From contig NW_004450267.1 of NCBI RefSeq assembly GCF_000321225.1, positions 6,928,601-6,992,600 on the forward strand: a stretch of DNA of 64,000 bases, given 5' to 3'. The translations under genes and the position numbers were made by a program. Shown here one piece after another: positions 12,037 to 22,337 of this stretch. Origin of the DNA: Odobenus rosmarus divergens (lineage: Eukaryota; Chordata; Mammalia; Carnivora; Odobenidae). Each line of letters opens with the position of its first letter. The stretch's first letter is position 1. The notes beneath the pieces were generated by a model, which had not been told where the DNA came from, made no database searches, and saw only the letters and a list, made by a program, of their open reading frames with translations.

Positions 12037-12964
12037 CGTGCGCATGAGGGAGGGAGACAGGATGTGAGGATTGCTGTCTGGGGGTCATGGTCATGTGGAG
12101 ATGTCTGATGATAAGGAATTGAGGAGAGGAAAGAGAGGCCATAAATCTGCCAGTGTTAGCGGCAGAAACAAGTGAGATTGGCAGCATAGCTGGGTCACAA
12201 GAAGAGTTATGCAAAGTGGGTCATGAGCGTGTTTTTAGGCACATGGAAAGGAACCAGAAAAGAGAATGACCGATGGAATAAACTCTCCAAAGAGGGCAGG
12301 ATGCAGGGGCTGCGCTTCCTCGGGGCAGGAGGAATACTCCTTCTTTGGGGACAGAGAGATCAGAGAGGCCAGGAGGATGCCCCTGGGACTGAAAGGCACT
12401 GCGAGCCGCCGGGAGTCGACGGGGCGGCAGTCCTGGTATCTGTCTCTTTGGTGATGAAAAAGCTGAGGTCCTCTCCTGAGCGAGTGCGGGAATGGGGGTT
12501 TGAAGGCTAAAACAGACCTCGTGGTGAATTTGACGCAGATCTGAGCCACGAACCAAGAGAAGTTAAGTGAATTGCGACCTTGGCCGGATGCCAGATTTCT
12601 TGCTTCTGAGTCGGGTACATTTCCGTCCCACCTAGCCCCTGACATTTTCATCTCGCGGCTGACCTCTATGGCATTTAATGAAACTGGCTTTTAAATATTT
12701 TGGTTTTACTCTGAGACGTGGAGAAAAATGTAGCTAAATAAATAGGTCTAGGTTTTTTTTTCTCTTAAAATTTTTTTTTTTTCTAAAAAGAGAATATATT
12801 CAATCTAAAAGTATAGAAAATGCAGATAGGCAGGAGGGAGAATAAACATCACCTGTGACCCTACAGTGCGAAGATAAGATTGTGTGCTTCCGAATTACAT
12901 ACTTAGGTCGCAGATTTGCAACTCCGTGGAAATACCAATGACAGTCATTGTCAGATTTTAACTG

Positions 12965-13165
12965 TTTACTACATACACGTACAGAGCTGGGTGTCCCTCC
13001 TCTGTGTCATCTTCTCAACAGCCCCATTTTATCAGTATTCTGTTATCTCCTTTTTATAGAAGAGAAGCAGCAGGGAAGGACTGAGTAACTTGCCCGAGGG
13101 CAGAAAGACAGGTTGAGGCAGGTGTGGGGCTGACCTGGGACCGGCCAGACGAGCCCCTTACTGCT
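12965..13165 (-). repeat. MIR fragment, antisense
   Basis: 'cagccccattttatcagtat', 'atagaagagaagcagcaggg' and 'gactgagtaacttgcccgag' follow the reverse-MIR order. Confidence 0.7.
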
Positions 13166-13289
13166 ATGCGACGCTGCCATGGAACAAGAAAATGTGTCCC
13201 AGCGGTATTCCCCTGCACATTACTGATGTTTGTCTATTTGTGTCATTTCTTGTAATCAAGAGACTTTATGAGCAAACCAAGTCTTCCTT

Positions 13290-14065
13290 AAATGAAACAG
13301 CTTTATTGAGGTATAACTGATGTATAATAAACTATACATATTGAAAGTGTACAATTTAAGAAATTTTGACATGTTTACACACCACCTGTGAGATACACAC
13401 ACACACACACACACACGCACCCACGATCAAGATAATGAACATACCTTCTCTCCCCAGGGAGTATTTATGCTCCTTTGTCATTTCTCCTTCCTGTGTCTCC
13501 TGCTTCTCACCCCAGGTAGCCCCTAATTAGCTTTCTGTCACTATACATGAGTTTGCATTTGCTAAAATTGTATATATTCAGTATATATACTTTTTTGGCC
13601 TGCTTTATTTCACTGAGCACAATGATTTTGAGACTTATCTGTGCTGTCGAGTGTCTCCATCCTTTCCTTTTGTTAGTAGAATTCCATTGCATGGCTGGAC
13701 CACAACTTGTTTATCCATCTACTTGTGGATGGATATTTGGGTTGTTTTGGATATCTGGTCGTTTTGGCCTATTACAAATAGAGCTGCTATAAATGTTTGT
13801 GTTCAAGAGTTTGTGTGGATGTTTGCCTTTATTTCTTTTACTTCTGTAGCTGGGAGTGGATTTGCTGGGTCATCTGGTGGGTGTTTAACTTTTTAAGAAA
13901 CTGCCAGACTGTTTTCCAAAGTACACGTATCATTTTACATTGCTCGCGGCAGCGTGTGACTCCGCATCTCCATCAGCATTTGATGTGGTCAGTCTTTTTC
14001 GTTTCAGCTATTTGGTTAGGTGTGTGGTAGAATTTCATTGTAGTTTTAATTCAAGGCCTTTTTAA
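13290..14065 (-). mobile_element. Old L1 3' fragment, antisense
   Basis: Starts with the reverse L1M 3' end (ctttattgaggtataactga, 'aaagtgtacaatttaagaaa') and continues into reverse ORF2 ('tccatctacttgtggatgga', 'ctgccagactgttttccaaa'). A CA repeat lies within it at 13394-13418. Confidence 0.8.
13394..13418. repeat. (CA)n microsatellite
   Basis: About 12 CA units ending in cgcac, inside the L1 fragment. Confidence 0.9.
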
Positions 14066-14164
14066 ACTTTTCAGTATGCAGTACTTCATAGGCCCTGTGA
14101 CGATGGCAGAGGCTCCCACATCAAGCAGTGAAGGCCAAGGGAAGAAATGGAGAAATTAGTACCA

Positions 14165-14580
14165 GTCTCAGAGTAATAATGATAGACCCTTATTGTAGCC
14201 CCTCTTTTATGTGCTAAGGGCTTTTTTTTTTCCCTAAAGATTTTATTTATTTATTTGACAGAGAGAGACACAGCGAGAGAGGGAACACAAGGGGGAGTGG
14301 GAGAGGGAGAAGCAGGGTTCCCGGCTGAGCAGGGAGCCTGATGCGGGGCTCGATCCCAGGACCCTGGGATCATGACCTGAGCTGAAGACAGACGCTTAAC
14401 AACTGAGCCACCCAGGCTCCCCGCTAAGGGCTTTTTAATATATTACATCTACACCTAGTATCAACCCTGCAAAATAGGATTTCCTCCATTTTACTGATGA
14501 AGAAACCAAGGCTGAGAGAGGTGTCTCAGAGCAAAGCAGATTTGAACTCAGCCTCATCTGTTCAAAAACTCATGTACTCT
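14165..14580 (-). repeat. MIR, antisense, interrupted by a CAN-SINE
   Basis: Left part 'cttttatgtgctaagggctt'; right part 'ctccattttactgatgaaga', 'aaccaaggctgagagaggtg'. The two parts join when the SINE at 14227-14422 is removed. Confidence 0.75.
14227..14422 (-). mobile_element. CAN-SINE, antisense, inserted in MIR
   Basis: Typical antisense body ending 'gagccacccaggctcccc'. Target-site duplication gctaagggcttttt at 14213-14226 and 14423-14436. Confidence 0.94.
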
Positions 14581-14919
14581 GGCTCCCACACCATACTCCA
14601 TCTTGTAGCTCTTCTTTCTTTAAAAAAAGCAGTCCGCTTTCCCACTATTGCTCTCTGCCCCAAACATGGCATACAGAACTTAAGCCTTCAAAATAATCCA
14701 GGCGGACAGTAGGAAAATTATTTCTAATGTAAATCCTCTGTGGAGTCACTGCTTATGAAATCAGAGCCCAAAAGCCTGGGTGAATGAATAAGCATGTCCT
14801 GACTCATTCTCTGCAGCCCAACCTCTGGGCCAAGTTTGTTAACGTCACTTACATAACAAGAGTCCGGTTCAGAGAAAACAATTATTATTATTATGCTGCG
14901 CCATTCTTCTTTTGTAGAG

Positions 14920-14986
14920 CTATTTCTGTTTCAGATGCATGTGAGATACACACACACACACACACACTATTTCTGTTTCAGATGCA
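14920..14986 (+). repeat. 20-base direct repeat flanking a CA microsatellite at the gap edge
   Basis: The 20-mer ctatttctgtttcagatgca occurs at 14920-14939 and 14967-14986, separated by gagata and a CA run. The second copy abuts the run of N. Confidence 0.9.
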
Positions 14987-15386
14987 NNNNNNNNNNNNNN
15001 NNNNNNNNNNNNNNNNNNNNNNNNNNNNNNNNNNNNNNNNNNNNNNNNNNNNNNNNNNNNNNNNNNNNNNNNNNNNNNNNNNNNNNNNNNNNNNNNNNNN
15101 NNNNNNNNNNNNNNNNNNNNNNNNNNNNNNNNNNNNNNNNNNNNNNNNNNNNNNNNNNNNNNNNNNNNNNNNNNNNNNNNNNNNNNNNNNNNNNNNNNNN
15201 NNNNNNNNNNNNNNNNNNNNNNNNNNNNNNNNNNNNNNNNNNNNNNNNNNNNNNNNNNNNNNNNNNNNNNNNNNNNNNNNNNNNNNNNNNNNNNNNNNNN
15301 NNNNNNNNNNNNNNNNNNNNNNNNNNNNNNNNNNNNNNNNNNNNNNNNNNNNNNNNNNNNNNNNNNNNNNNNNNNNNNNNNNNNNN
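14987..15386. other. Assembly gap, 400 N
   Basis: Exactly 400 undetermined bases. The right edge is a poly-A stretch (15387-15399), consistent with the tail of a sense SINE hidden in the gap. Open frames spanning the N run have no meaning. Confidence 0.98.
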
Positions 15387-15424
15387 AAAAAAAAAAAAAG
15401 AAAAAGAAATGGATCACCTGACTC

Positions 15425-15595
15425 TGGCTTTCCTGGTCCTTACTCTTTCAGTGACCTTGAGCTACTTAATGTCTCTGAACACCAGTGTCCCCATCTACAT
15501 GATGGCGATATATTCCCCACATTACAAGGGTTGTGGTAAAGATTAAGTGGAATAGTAGAAGTGATCAGTAAATGTTAAGTAGTAGTATTCCTGTT
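15425..15595 (+). repeat. MIR fragment, sense
   Basis: 'gtgaccttgagctacttaat', 'gtctctgaacaccagtgtcc' and 'gtggtaaagattaagtggaa' follow the MIR consensus order. Confidence 0.75.
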
Positions 15596-16264
15596 TTTAC
15601 TAACAAGAAAAAAGCTTTTGAGGCATCAAATAATTTGGTCAAAGCTGCATGGGTAATTAGGGGTGGCAACAAAATGGGAATGCCTATTTGGGGGCACCCA
15701 GGTTCCACATTGTTCTGTGTCCTTGTTACCAGCCTCCTTTAGGTTCCTACAAGCCCCCCAGGAAGCTGGTGTGGAAGAGAAGACGGAAACAGTTGAACAA
15801 CAGACCCGCGTTCAAAACCCAGTCTTGTGAAAGTAGTACTTGCTTCTAAAAGACAGTTGGGGGCACAATGGAAAAAAGAAAAAAGATATTGTCTGTCGTC
15901 TCGCCCCCAACCACATTATAGTGTACGTTGTTTGAATTGCTCTTACTCTCTTTTTCCTCAAAAGTCATGCTCGTTTCTCACGTGGTTTGTAATCACACCA
16001 CCATTATAGTATTGTATACTTTGTTTTCCACTTACTATTACACGTTTACACATAATTTCATACTTTTAATGAACATCATTTCTAATGGCCAGAGAGAAGC
16101 TATCTCCATTTACTTAACCATTCCTGAATCAGGGTATTCACGTCTTTCCCTGTGTGTCACTGCTGGTGAAAATACTGTGTGCATACTTCAGAAAACTTGC
16201 AGATAGAGTCCCTTGAAGTCAAATCATTGAGTGAAAAGATGTATACTTCTTGAAGGGTTTTTTG

Positions 16265-18020
16265 TTTTGTTTTGTTTTAAGTCCCATTATTGGGGGATAA
16301 GTTACACAGAGCAAAAGTCACCCTTTTAGGCTAACGTCTTCCAGCCACGCCCACAGTGAAGATAGAGATTATTTCCCTCCCCCAGAAATTTTCCGAGCCT
16401 CCCTTTGTTGCTGGCCCCTCCCTTTACTCCCAGCCTTTGGCAACTACCAATTTGTTTCTGTCCCTGTTTTTGTCTTTTCCCGAGTATCATATGAACAGTA
16501 CGTTGCCTTTGGAGTCAGGCGTTTTTCACTTAACATAATGCTTTGGAGATTGGTCCAAGTTATGTGTGTGTTACTAGTTGGTTCTTTTTTGTGCAGAACA
16601 GTATTCCATTATATAGATGTACAACATTGTGTCTCTGTTCACCACTTGATGCACATTGTTTCTACTTTTTGATGATTATGAATAGCTGCTATAAATATTT
16701 ACGTAGATGGGCACCTGGCTGGCTCTTTGCAACTCTCGATCTTGGGGTTGTGAGTTCAAGCCCCATGTTGGATGTAGAGATTCCTTAAAAATAAAATCTC
16801 AAAAAATATATATTTACATAGAAATCTTCATGTGAGCATAAGTTTTCATATCCTTTGGGTAAATACCAAAGAGGGGGATTGCTGGGTTGATGGTAAGTAT
16901 ATGTGTAACTTTATTAGAATCTGCCAAGCTGTTTCCAAAGTTGCTGGAATGTTTGTATTCTCACTAACAATTATGAGAGCTCCAATTACACCACATCTTT
17001 GCCAGCACTTGGTATTATCAGGGGTAGTGTGTTTATCATTGGAATAGCTATCTAATGGCATTTTTATTGTGGTTTTAATGTGCAGTTCTAATGATGTTGA
17101 GGACCCTTTCTTGTGCTTATTTTCATCCCTATCTCTTCTTTGGTGAAATGTCTGTCCAAGTCTCTATTTTTTTAAATTCATTTGTCTGTTTTCTTACTGA
17201 CCTCTGGAGTGCTTTATGTGTTCTGCATACAAGTTCTTTATCAGTTTTTATTTCTTTGCAAATGTTTTCTCCCAGTCCATGCCTTGTCATTTCATTTTCT
17301 TAATGGTGTCTTTCAAAGAGCAGATGTTTTTAATTTTGATGAAGTCCAATTCATCTCCTGTGAATCATCTGAGAAATCTCTGCCTATATGAAGGTCACAA
17401 AGGTTTTCTTCTGTTCCTTCAGAAGCTTTATTAGTCTTAGGTCTGGTTAATTTTTTAATCTCTTTAGTAAGAGGTATGGGTTGAGCTTCATTTTTTTCCA
17501 TATGGATGGCTAATTGTTCCAGTACCTTCTATTGAATTGACCATGTATGTGTGGGTCTATTTATCTCTTTCATGCTCCACCATCTATGTTTATTGGTTGT
17601 CTCCATTACTGTTGCTTTATAATGAGCCTTGACCTTAGATAATGAGTCCCTCAACTTTGTTGTTTTTAGAAAATTATTTGACTAGTCTCCATTATTTGCC
17701 TTTCCATATGAATTTTAGATTAAACATACTATTTTTTCAAAAAGCCCTTCTTGGCTTTTGATTGGGATTGTGTCAGGTTTATAGATCTATCTGGGAGGAA
17801 ATGACATCTCAGTAACATTAATACTTCTGACCCATGGAAACTAACTCTCTGTACATTTTTTTAGGTCTCTGATTTTCTTTAAGGTTCTTAACACACATTG
17901 CCAAATTAAAGGTTGTTCTTCTACTTTCTTGTCAGGGTGTTTAGCATATTGTTGTGTCCTCGTGGATAGCAGATCCACATTTTTCCTGCAAAAAGTGCTG
18001 TTGATTTACATTCCTCCCCC
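16265..18020 (-). mobile_element. L1 fragment (ORF2 and 3' region), antisense
   Basis: Long reverse L1 stretch: 'acttaacataatgctttgga', 'cctttgggtaaataccaaag', 'gcaaatgttttctcccagtc', 'gaattgaccatgtatgtgtg'. A SINE lies inside it at 16709-16808 and another at its far end (18027). It is broken by many stops and indels. Confidence 0.85.
16709..16808 (+). mobile_element. Short, older CAN-SINE, sense, nested in L1
   Basis: Starts gggcacctggctggctc, then 'cgatcttggggttgtgagtt' and 'caagccccatgttggatgta'. Imperfect flanking duplication around tatttacgtaga / tatttacataga. Confidence 0.88.
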
Positions 18021-18026
18021 CCACTT

Positions 18027-18201
18027 TGTTTTTTTTTTTTTTAGAGAGGGAGGAGGGGGGCAGAGGGAGAGCGAGAGTCTTAAGCAGGCTCCACGCCCAG
18101 CACAGAGACCAACCCAGGGCTCTATCTCACAACCCTGAGATCATGACCTGAGCTCAAACCAAGAGTCAGCTGTTTAACCGACTGAGCCGCCAGGCCCCCC
18201 A
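18027..18201 (-). mobile_element. CAN-SINE, antisense, older copy
   Basis: Poly-T, GA-rich body, 'cttaagcaggctccacgccc', 'accctgagatcatgacctga' and end 'gagccgccaggcccccc'. Confidence 0.88.
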
Positions 18202-18300
18202 TACTCTCTTGATTATGCTCTGTCTCCTAAGCATCCTGCCCTCCCACACTCCATGGTTTATAATATACTGCTTTATTTATTTCACAGTTTTAAACTCTTT

Positions 18301-18480
18301 TTTTTTTAAGATTTTATTTATTTATTTGAGAGAGAGAGCATGAGCAGGGGGGAGGGACAGAGGGAGAAACAGGCTCCCCGCTGAGCAGGGAGCCCGACAT
18401 GGGGCTCAATCCCAGGACCCTGGGATCATGACCTGAGCTGAAAGCAGATGCTTAACCGACTGAATCACCCATACGCCCCT
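18301..18480 (-). mobile_element. CAN-SINE, antisense, young
   Basis: Perfect 18-base target-site duplication cacagttttaaactcttt at 18283-18300 and 18481-18498 around a typical antisense body. Confidence 0.96.
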
Positions 18481-18715
18481 CACAGTTTTAAACTCTTTAT
18501 CAAAGTCTAGTGTATGTGCAGAAAACAACAGAAGAGTGCATCTCCATAAATTTTCACAAGGTGGAAATACCAGGTCAATAAACAGAACATCACCAGCAAA
18601 CCGGAAGCCTCCTTGTGACCTTTGTCAGTTATTAACTCCCCCTAGTTGTGCCTCCAAGGGGAACTATTGTCTTGACTTCTAACACCACAAATTAGTTTTG
18701 TCATGGCTTAGCTTT
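18481..18715 (-). mobile_element. Old L1 3' fragment, antisense
   Basis: 'catctccataaattttcaca', 'aataaacagaacatcaccag' and 'ttgacttctaacaccacaaa' are old L1M 3' phrases. The left end was probably shifted by the SINE insertion. Confidence 0.6.
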
Positions 18716-18824
18716 CATCGCTGTCAGAGACTTGCTAGGTTTCTTATTCTAGGTCCCCAAAATGTGCTTGGCCTCCTCTTTGTGCCTTCGCTAGTGCCAA
18801 GAACACCCACCCCACTCTTTTGCC

Positions 18825-19098
18825 TTCTCCTTCATTTCTTCTTCCAGCTTCCTTGAAGAGTCCTCCCTGTCTTTCCAGCTCAGCTTAAGTTTCACATACC
18901 CTGGGAGGGCTTTCCCTCCGTTTCCTCTCCTGTTTCCATTGACATTGTATGTACCTTCATTAGCACCCTCATCATGAGGTGTTGGAGTTGTGTTTCCATT
19001 TGCCTGTAAGCTCTTTGGGATCTGGAATAAGCTGTTTTGTGGACCCAGTGCCTTCCATAGGGCCTGGCACACAGTAGAGATTAGCAAATATATGTTGG
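18825..19098 (+). repeat. L2 3' end, sense
   Basis: 'gggagggctttccctccgtt', 'gcctgtaagctctttgggat' and 'agggcctggcacacagtaga' match the L2 3' end. Confidence 0.75.
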
Positions 19099-19100
19099 AT

Positions 19101-19310
19101 GGGGGCGCCTGGGTGGCTCAGTTGGTTAAGCGACTGCCTTCGGCTCAGGTCGTGATCCTGGAGTCCCGGGATCGAGTCCCGCATCGGGCTCCCTGCTCAG
19201 CGACGAACCTGCTTCTCCCTCTGGCCCTCCCCCCTCTCATGTTCTCTGTCTCTCTCTCTCTCTCTCATTCTCACTCTCTCAAAATAAATAAATAAATCTT
19301 AAAAAAAAAA
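19101..19310 (+). mobile_element. CAN-SINE, sense, arctoid-like subtype
   Basis: Starts gggggcgcctgggtggctca, then 'gatcctggagtcccgggatc', 'gcatcgggctccctgctcag', CT-rich stretch and AAATAAAT tail. Flanking duplication around aatatgttg (imperfect). Confidence 0.94.
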
Positions 19311-19873
19311 AATATGTTGTATGAATGTTGAGTATCGAGGAGACTGATTCCCCAAAAGGTTAAGTTCCTTCTCACAGGAGGCATCCTGCTCTCAGTCCTC
19401 ATTGGCTTCTCTTCAAACCCTTTTTCTCCCTCTCATTAGTCTGACTTTTTGTGATTTATTTTTTTATTTCCATGCTGCTTTTGGAGCAAGTGAGAAAATA
19501 TTATAGTTCTTTAAGGCTGTTAAATTCATCAGTATGGTGATAAGAAAGACACTGATGCCTTCAACCCCTCATGTCTGAAGAACAACTCTTAACTTGTAAA
19601 ATCTGTGAATCCAGTCTTCGGCTTTCACATCAAGTATGCATGTGTAGATAACTCTCGACGTGCTTAATACTTCATGTATTCACTGTGCTACCAACATATT
19701 TGGGGATGCCCTTTCACTATGTGTAAGAAAGTAGCCATGTCTCAGTTTCTGTTGCTCTGGATCAGGGTCCAGCTGCTAATAATCACAACTGGGAGTGTTT
19801 TTGTGTAGCATCGGGGCCACAGTGGCTCAATATGAGAAACAGTCTTTCCTTCGCAATACAGACCGTGTTTAGC

Positions 19874-19923
19874 TGTGCCTCTGACTGGAGTGAATGTATG
19901 TGCCTCTGACTGGAGTGAATGTA
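19874..19923 (+). repeat. 25-base perfect tandem duplication, two copies
   Basis: Units 19874-19898 and 19899-19923 are identical; each starts tgtgcctctgactggagtg. Confidence 0.95.
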
Positions 19924-20550
19924 TGAAGCTGGGAAGGGAGAACAGAACAATCTGATCGACCTTAAACACTAAAGTAGCTCAGTTAATGACTGAAGTTGTT
20001 TACATCTACCAGACTAGATGGCAGATTTTTACCAGATCCTCCAAAGATAGATCCATTAATCATTGGAACACTCCATTCTGAGCGATTTGTGTCTCACTGG
20101 GTGACTGAAGTATTCCCTTACTGGTCATCTTAGATAAGGCCAGCCAGCCCGAGTACATTGTCGGGGGTTGGGTTGAGTTGGGTTAAAGGCTTTTGTGGTG
20201 AAGGAATAATACATGCAGCTAGAAGGGGTAGCCCTCACGTATAACTGAAAGGAGCAGGGAAGCATATGATGGTCGGGAGGGAGGTTCCAGGCACTTGGGC
20301 CACTATAGGCCTAGCTGTGCAGATTTGTGTCTGTGTACTTAGGCTTTCTGAGTCCAGGCTGTGTCTCTTCTGAGCTCTGTGGAATCCTTCCTGAGTGGTT
20401 TCTGTGAGTGCTCCCCAGCTATGCACGTAGGGGAATGCCTCTGATTCAGACCGTGACCTGGGGAGATGGACCAGTGCCCTGTCCAATGTCCTGGGGCACG
20501 CTTGGGCAGCAGTCAGAAATGCTTGGCACCCATCAAACTTCTGTCCTCAG

Positions 20551-20712
20551 GAGAAGATCGGCTGGCGAAAGGATGCACTGCATTTGCTAGTGTTCACTAC
20601 GGACGACGTGCCCCACATCGCGCTGGATGGAAAACTGGGGGGCCTGGTACAGCCACATGATGGCCAATGCCACCTGAACGAGGCCAACGAGTACACTGTG
20701 TCCAATCAGATG
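20551..20712 (+). CDS. ITGB5: ITGB5 coding exon (probably exon 6): beta-I domain, MIDAS region
   Basis: 162 bases, 54 codons, phase 0-0, beginning [17 protein letters not shown] and ending EYTVSNQM. The acceptor is ctgtcctcag and the donor is gtgaga. It encodes a strand and loop in the core of the beta-I (von Willebrand A-like) ligand-binding domain. The first Asp of [12 protein letters not shown] (codon 20602-20604) aligns with beta-3 Asp251, which helps coordinate the MIDAS/ADMIDAS metal ions (family knowledge), so metal binding should be intact. The motif [13 protein letters not shown] is typical of beta-5. The one difference from my memory of human ITGB5 is EYTVSN in place of EYTASN. By position this is human residues about 261-314. 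The acceptor's polypyrimidine tract is short, but the reading frame and homology leave little doubt. Confidence 0.97.
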
Positions 20713-22241
20713 GTGAGAGCCTAGGACCCCAGCCCAGCTCCCATGATCCTGCCTGTGGTCCAAGTGTTCACTTGGCCCTCTACTCACGGACTTTCCAATC
20801 TGTTCTGGGAATCAGGTTTCTATTCCATCTCCCCCAGCTAGGCTTCCAGAACTCCTCATTAACTTAGAACATTTCTCACAAATTTCTGTAGCTGGTTCAT
20901 CTTCCTGCCATTGTGCACTTAAATGCAAGCTAGTTAAGGAAGAGGTGACCAGGGCAGACAGGATACGTCTCAGAGGGTGGAGGTGATCTTACAGGAGGGC
21001 AGGGACTGTGCTCCTGCAGAGATCAAAACTGGGACAGAAGTTATAGGGAAAAACAAGTGAAGATAACACTTTGTGACTTCTAGAAATGAGCTCCCAGAGG
21101 CACTGAGTTCTGTTGGTGTCAGGAGTATGGCTGCAGGTGTCCTGCCCAGAATGGGAGGCCCCAAGAACCTTCTAATCTCAATAGTCTATGACCATGAGCA
21201 TGTCATTTAAAACAATTTATGTAAAATTTCAAACATGTATAATAATAGATAGACGAGTGAAATGAACTCCTATATACCTATTGCCTAGATGCAACAATTA
21301 CCAAGATCTTGTCACACTTACTGTGCAAAAAAAAAAAAAAAAACACTATACCCTTTTCCTTCCCAAATCCATTCTGGTGTCTGGCTAAAAAAAAAAAAAA
21401 AAAAAACACTATACCCTTTTCCTTCCCAAATCCATTCTGGTGTCTGGCTAGAGAGAAATATTTTATATATTTTGTTTGTTTGTTTGTTTTGCTGGGCAAG
21501 CCCATTTTCTCCAGTTTCAAGCCTTACATATTATCCAAGAATAATGGAGTCTGGAAAATGGACTCATAACTATGAAACTTGATAACTGTAGAGCTGATGA
21601 GGACTTCTGTACCCATCGTTAGCCCTTAAAATCCTTCAGGGCATTATTAGACTGCCTCTCAGCCTTCACCCTCCCCTCCTGGTTGGCCCCCCTCCCCCAC
21701 CACATCCCAACTTTTAATCCAGAGGTCAGCAGCCTCTTCTGCCCATTCTGAGTTGTGAGCAAGACCTGTGAGGGACATCGACAGGCCCGGTTGTTGGGCT
21801 TAGGAGAAGGTAAGTAGGGCAGGGAGATAGGGAGGAGAGGTCTTAGGGAAGACAGGAAAGATAATGACCAGGTGCTGGTGGTGGATGGTAGGGTGTGGTG
21901 GCTGGACTCGGGGGGCCTCTCCTCTGCCCCATCCCCACTGGAAGGGTAGAGGAGGCACAGATCAGGTATGGGGATCTCCTACTCATCATATCTCCATTCT
22001 GGCTTGGGAGGGGGTGGGGGGAATGCATCTAGTTTGGGAGGTGCCAAAGGGTCCTTTCCTGGAGATCTCGGCATATTTCCCCAGTTTGAAGCTGCAGATG
22101 GGGCTTGGTTATTAAGGGTGGCCAGGGGAAGATGCTTTTCCCAGCAAATGATGAGTGCCTGAGTGCATGTTGGAGCTGGGGGCTGCTATCTCAGCCTGTT
22201 AGAAATGTTACAGCCTTGACCTTTTTTTGCCTTGGCCCTAG
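20713..22241 (+). other. ITGB5: ITGB5 intron, 1529 bases
   Basis: Starts with donor gtgaga and ends with acceptor gccctag. It contains an old LINE-like stretch around 21190-21330, interrupted by a 63-base tandem duplication with two poly-A runs (21327-21450). A purine-rich, G-rich stretch lies at about 21780-22080. No coding exon or RNA gene is seen. Confidence 0.9.
21327..21450 (+). repeat. 63-base tandem duplication containing poly-A
   Basis: A poly-A run then a 44-base sequence (cactatacccttttccttcc ... tctggcta) occurs twice, at 21344-21387 and 21407-21450, each preceded by 17-20 A. Confidence 0.92.
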
Positions 22242-22337
22242 GACTATCCATCCCTTGCCTTGCTTGGAGAGAAGTTGGCAGAGAACAACATCAACCTCAT
22301 CTTTGCAGTGACAAAAAGCCATTATATGCTCTACAAG
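22242..22337 (+). CDS. ITGB5: ITGB5 coding exon (probably exon 7): beta-I domain
   Basis: 96 bases, 32 codons, phase 0-0, starting [18 protein letters not shown] and ending [11 protein letters not shown]. The acceptor is ttggccctag and the donor is gtatgc. The exon encodes the beta-I domain helix [13 protein letters not shown] and the strand NLIFAVT, a segment highly conserved among integrin beta chains (beta-3 has [24 protein letters not shown]). Human ITGB5 as I recall reads TKNHYML, so this species has Asn to Ser at that place. By homology this is human residues 315-346. The exon is symmetric, so skipping would keep the frame but remove a core helix and strand of the ligand-binding domain. 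Confidence 0.97.

Larger units (their letters stand above)
1..20550 (+). other. ITGB5: ITGB5 intron (3' part) upstream of the first visible exon
   Basis: No coding exon is recognisable in this 20.5-kb stretch. It holds CAN-SINEs at 1385, 2621, 6689, 7067, 9131, 10204, 14227, 16709, 18027, 18301 and 19101, L1 fragments at 1-405, 5749-6131, 13290-14065, 16265-18020 and 18481-18715, L2 and MIR fragments, a MER5A element and the 400-N gap. The stretches 420-1380, 1592-2380, 2830-4230, 4680-5570, 7300-8140, 8720-9125, 10370-11870 and 12040-12960 contain no feature I can identify. Open frames there, including one of 232 codons at 10331-11029, show no family resemblance and look like chance frames in GC-rich intron. 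Confidence 0.85.

Noticed and set aside
13394..13418. CRISPR-like or satellite array
   Set aside because: Simple CA microsatellite. No spaced direct-repeat array of any kind occurs in the window and the organism is a mammal.
14784..15546. Open frames of 165-251 codons spanning the N run
   Set aside because: Created by reading through 400 undetermined bases. No evidence of coding.
1..20550. Search for the preceding ITGB5 exon (motif RDAPEGGFDA)
   Set aside because: A similar string 'gatgcccctggg' at about 12378 does not continue into the motif and has no splice context. The exon is taken to be outside the window or in the gap.
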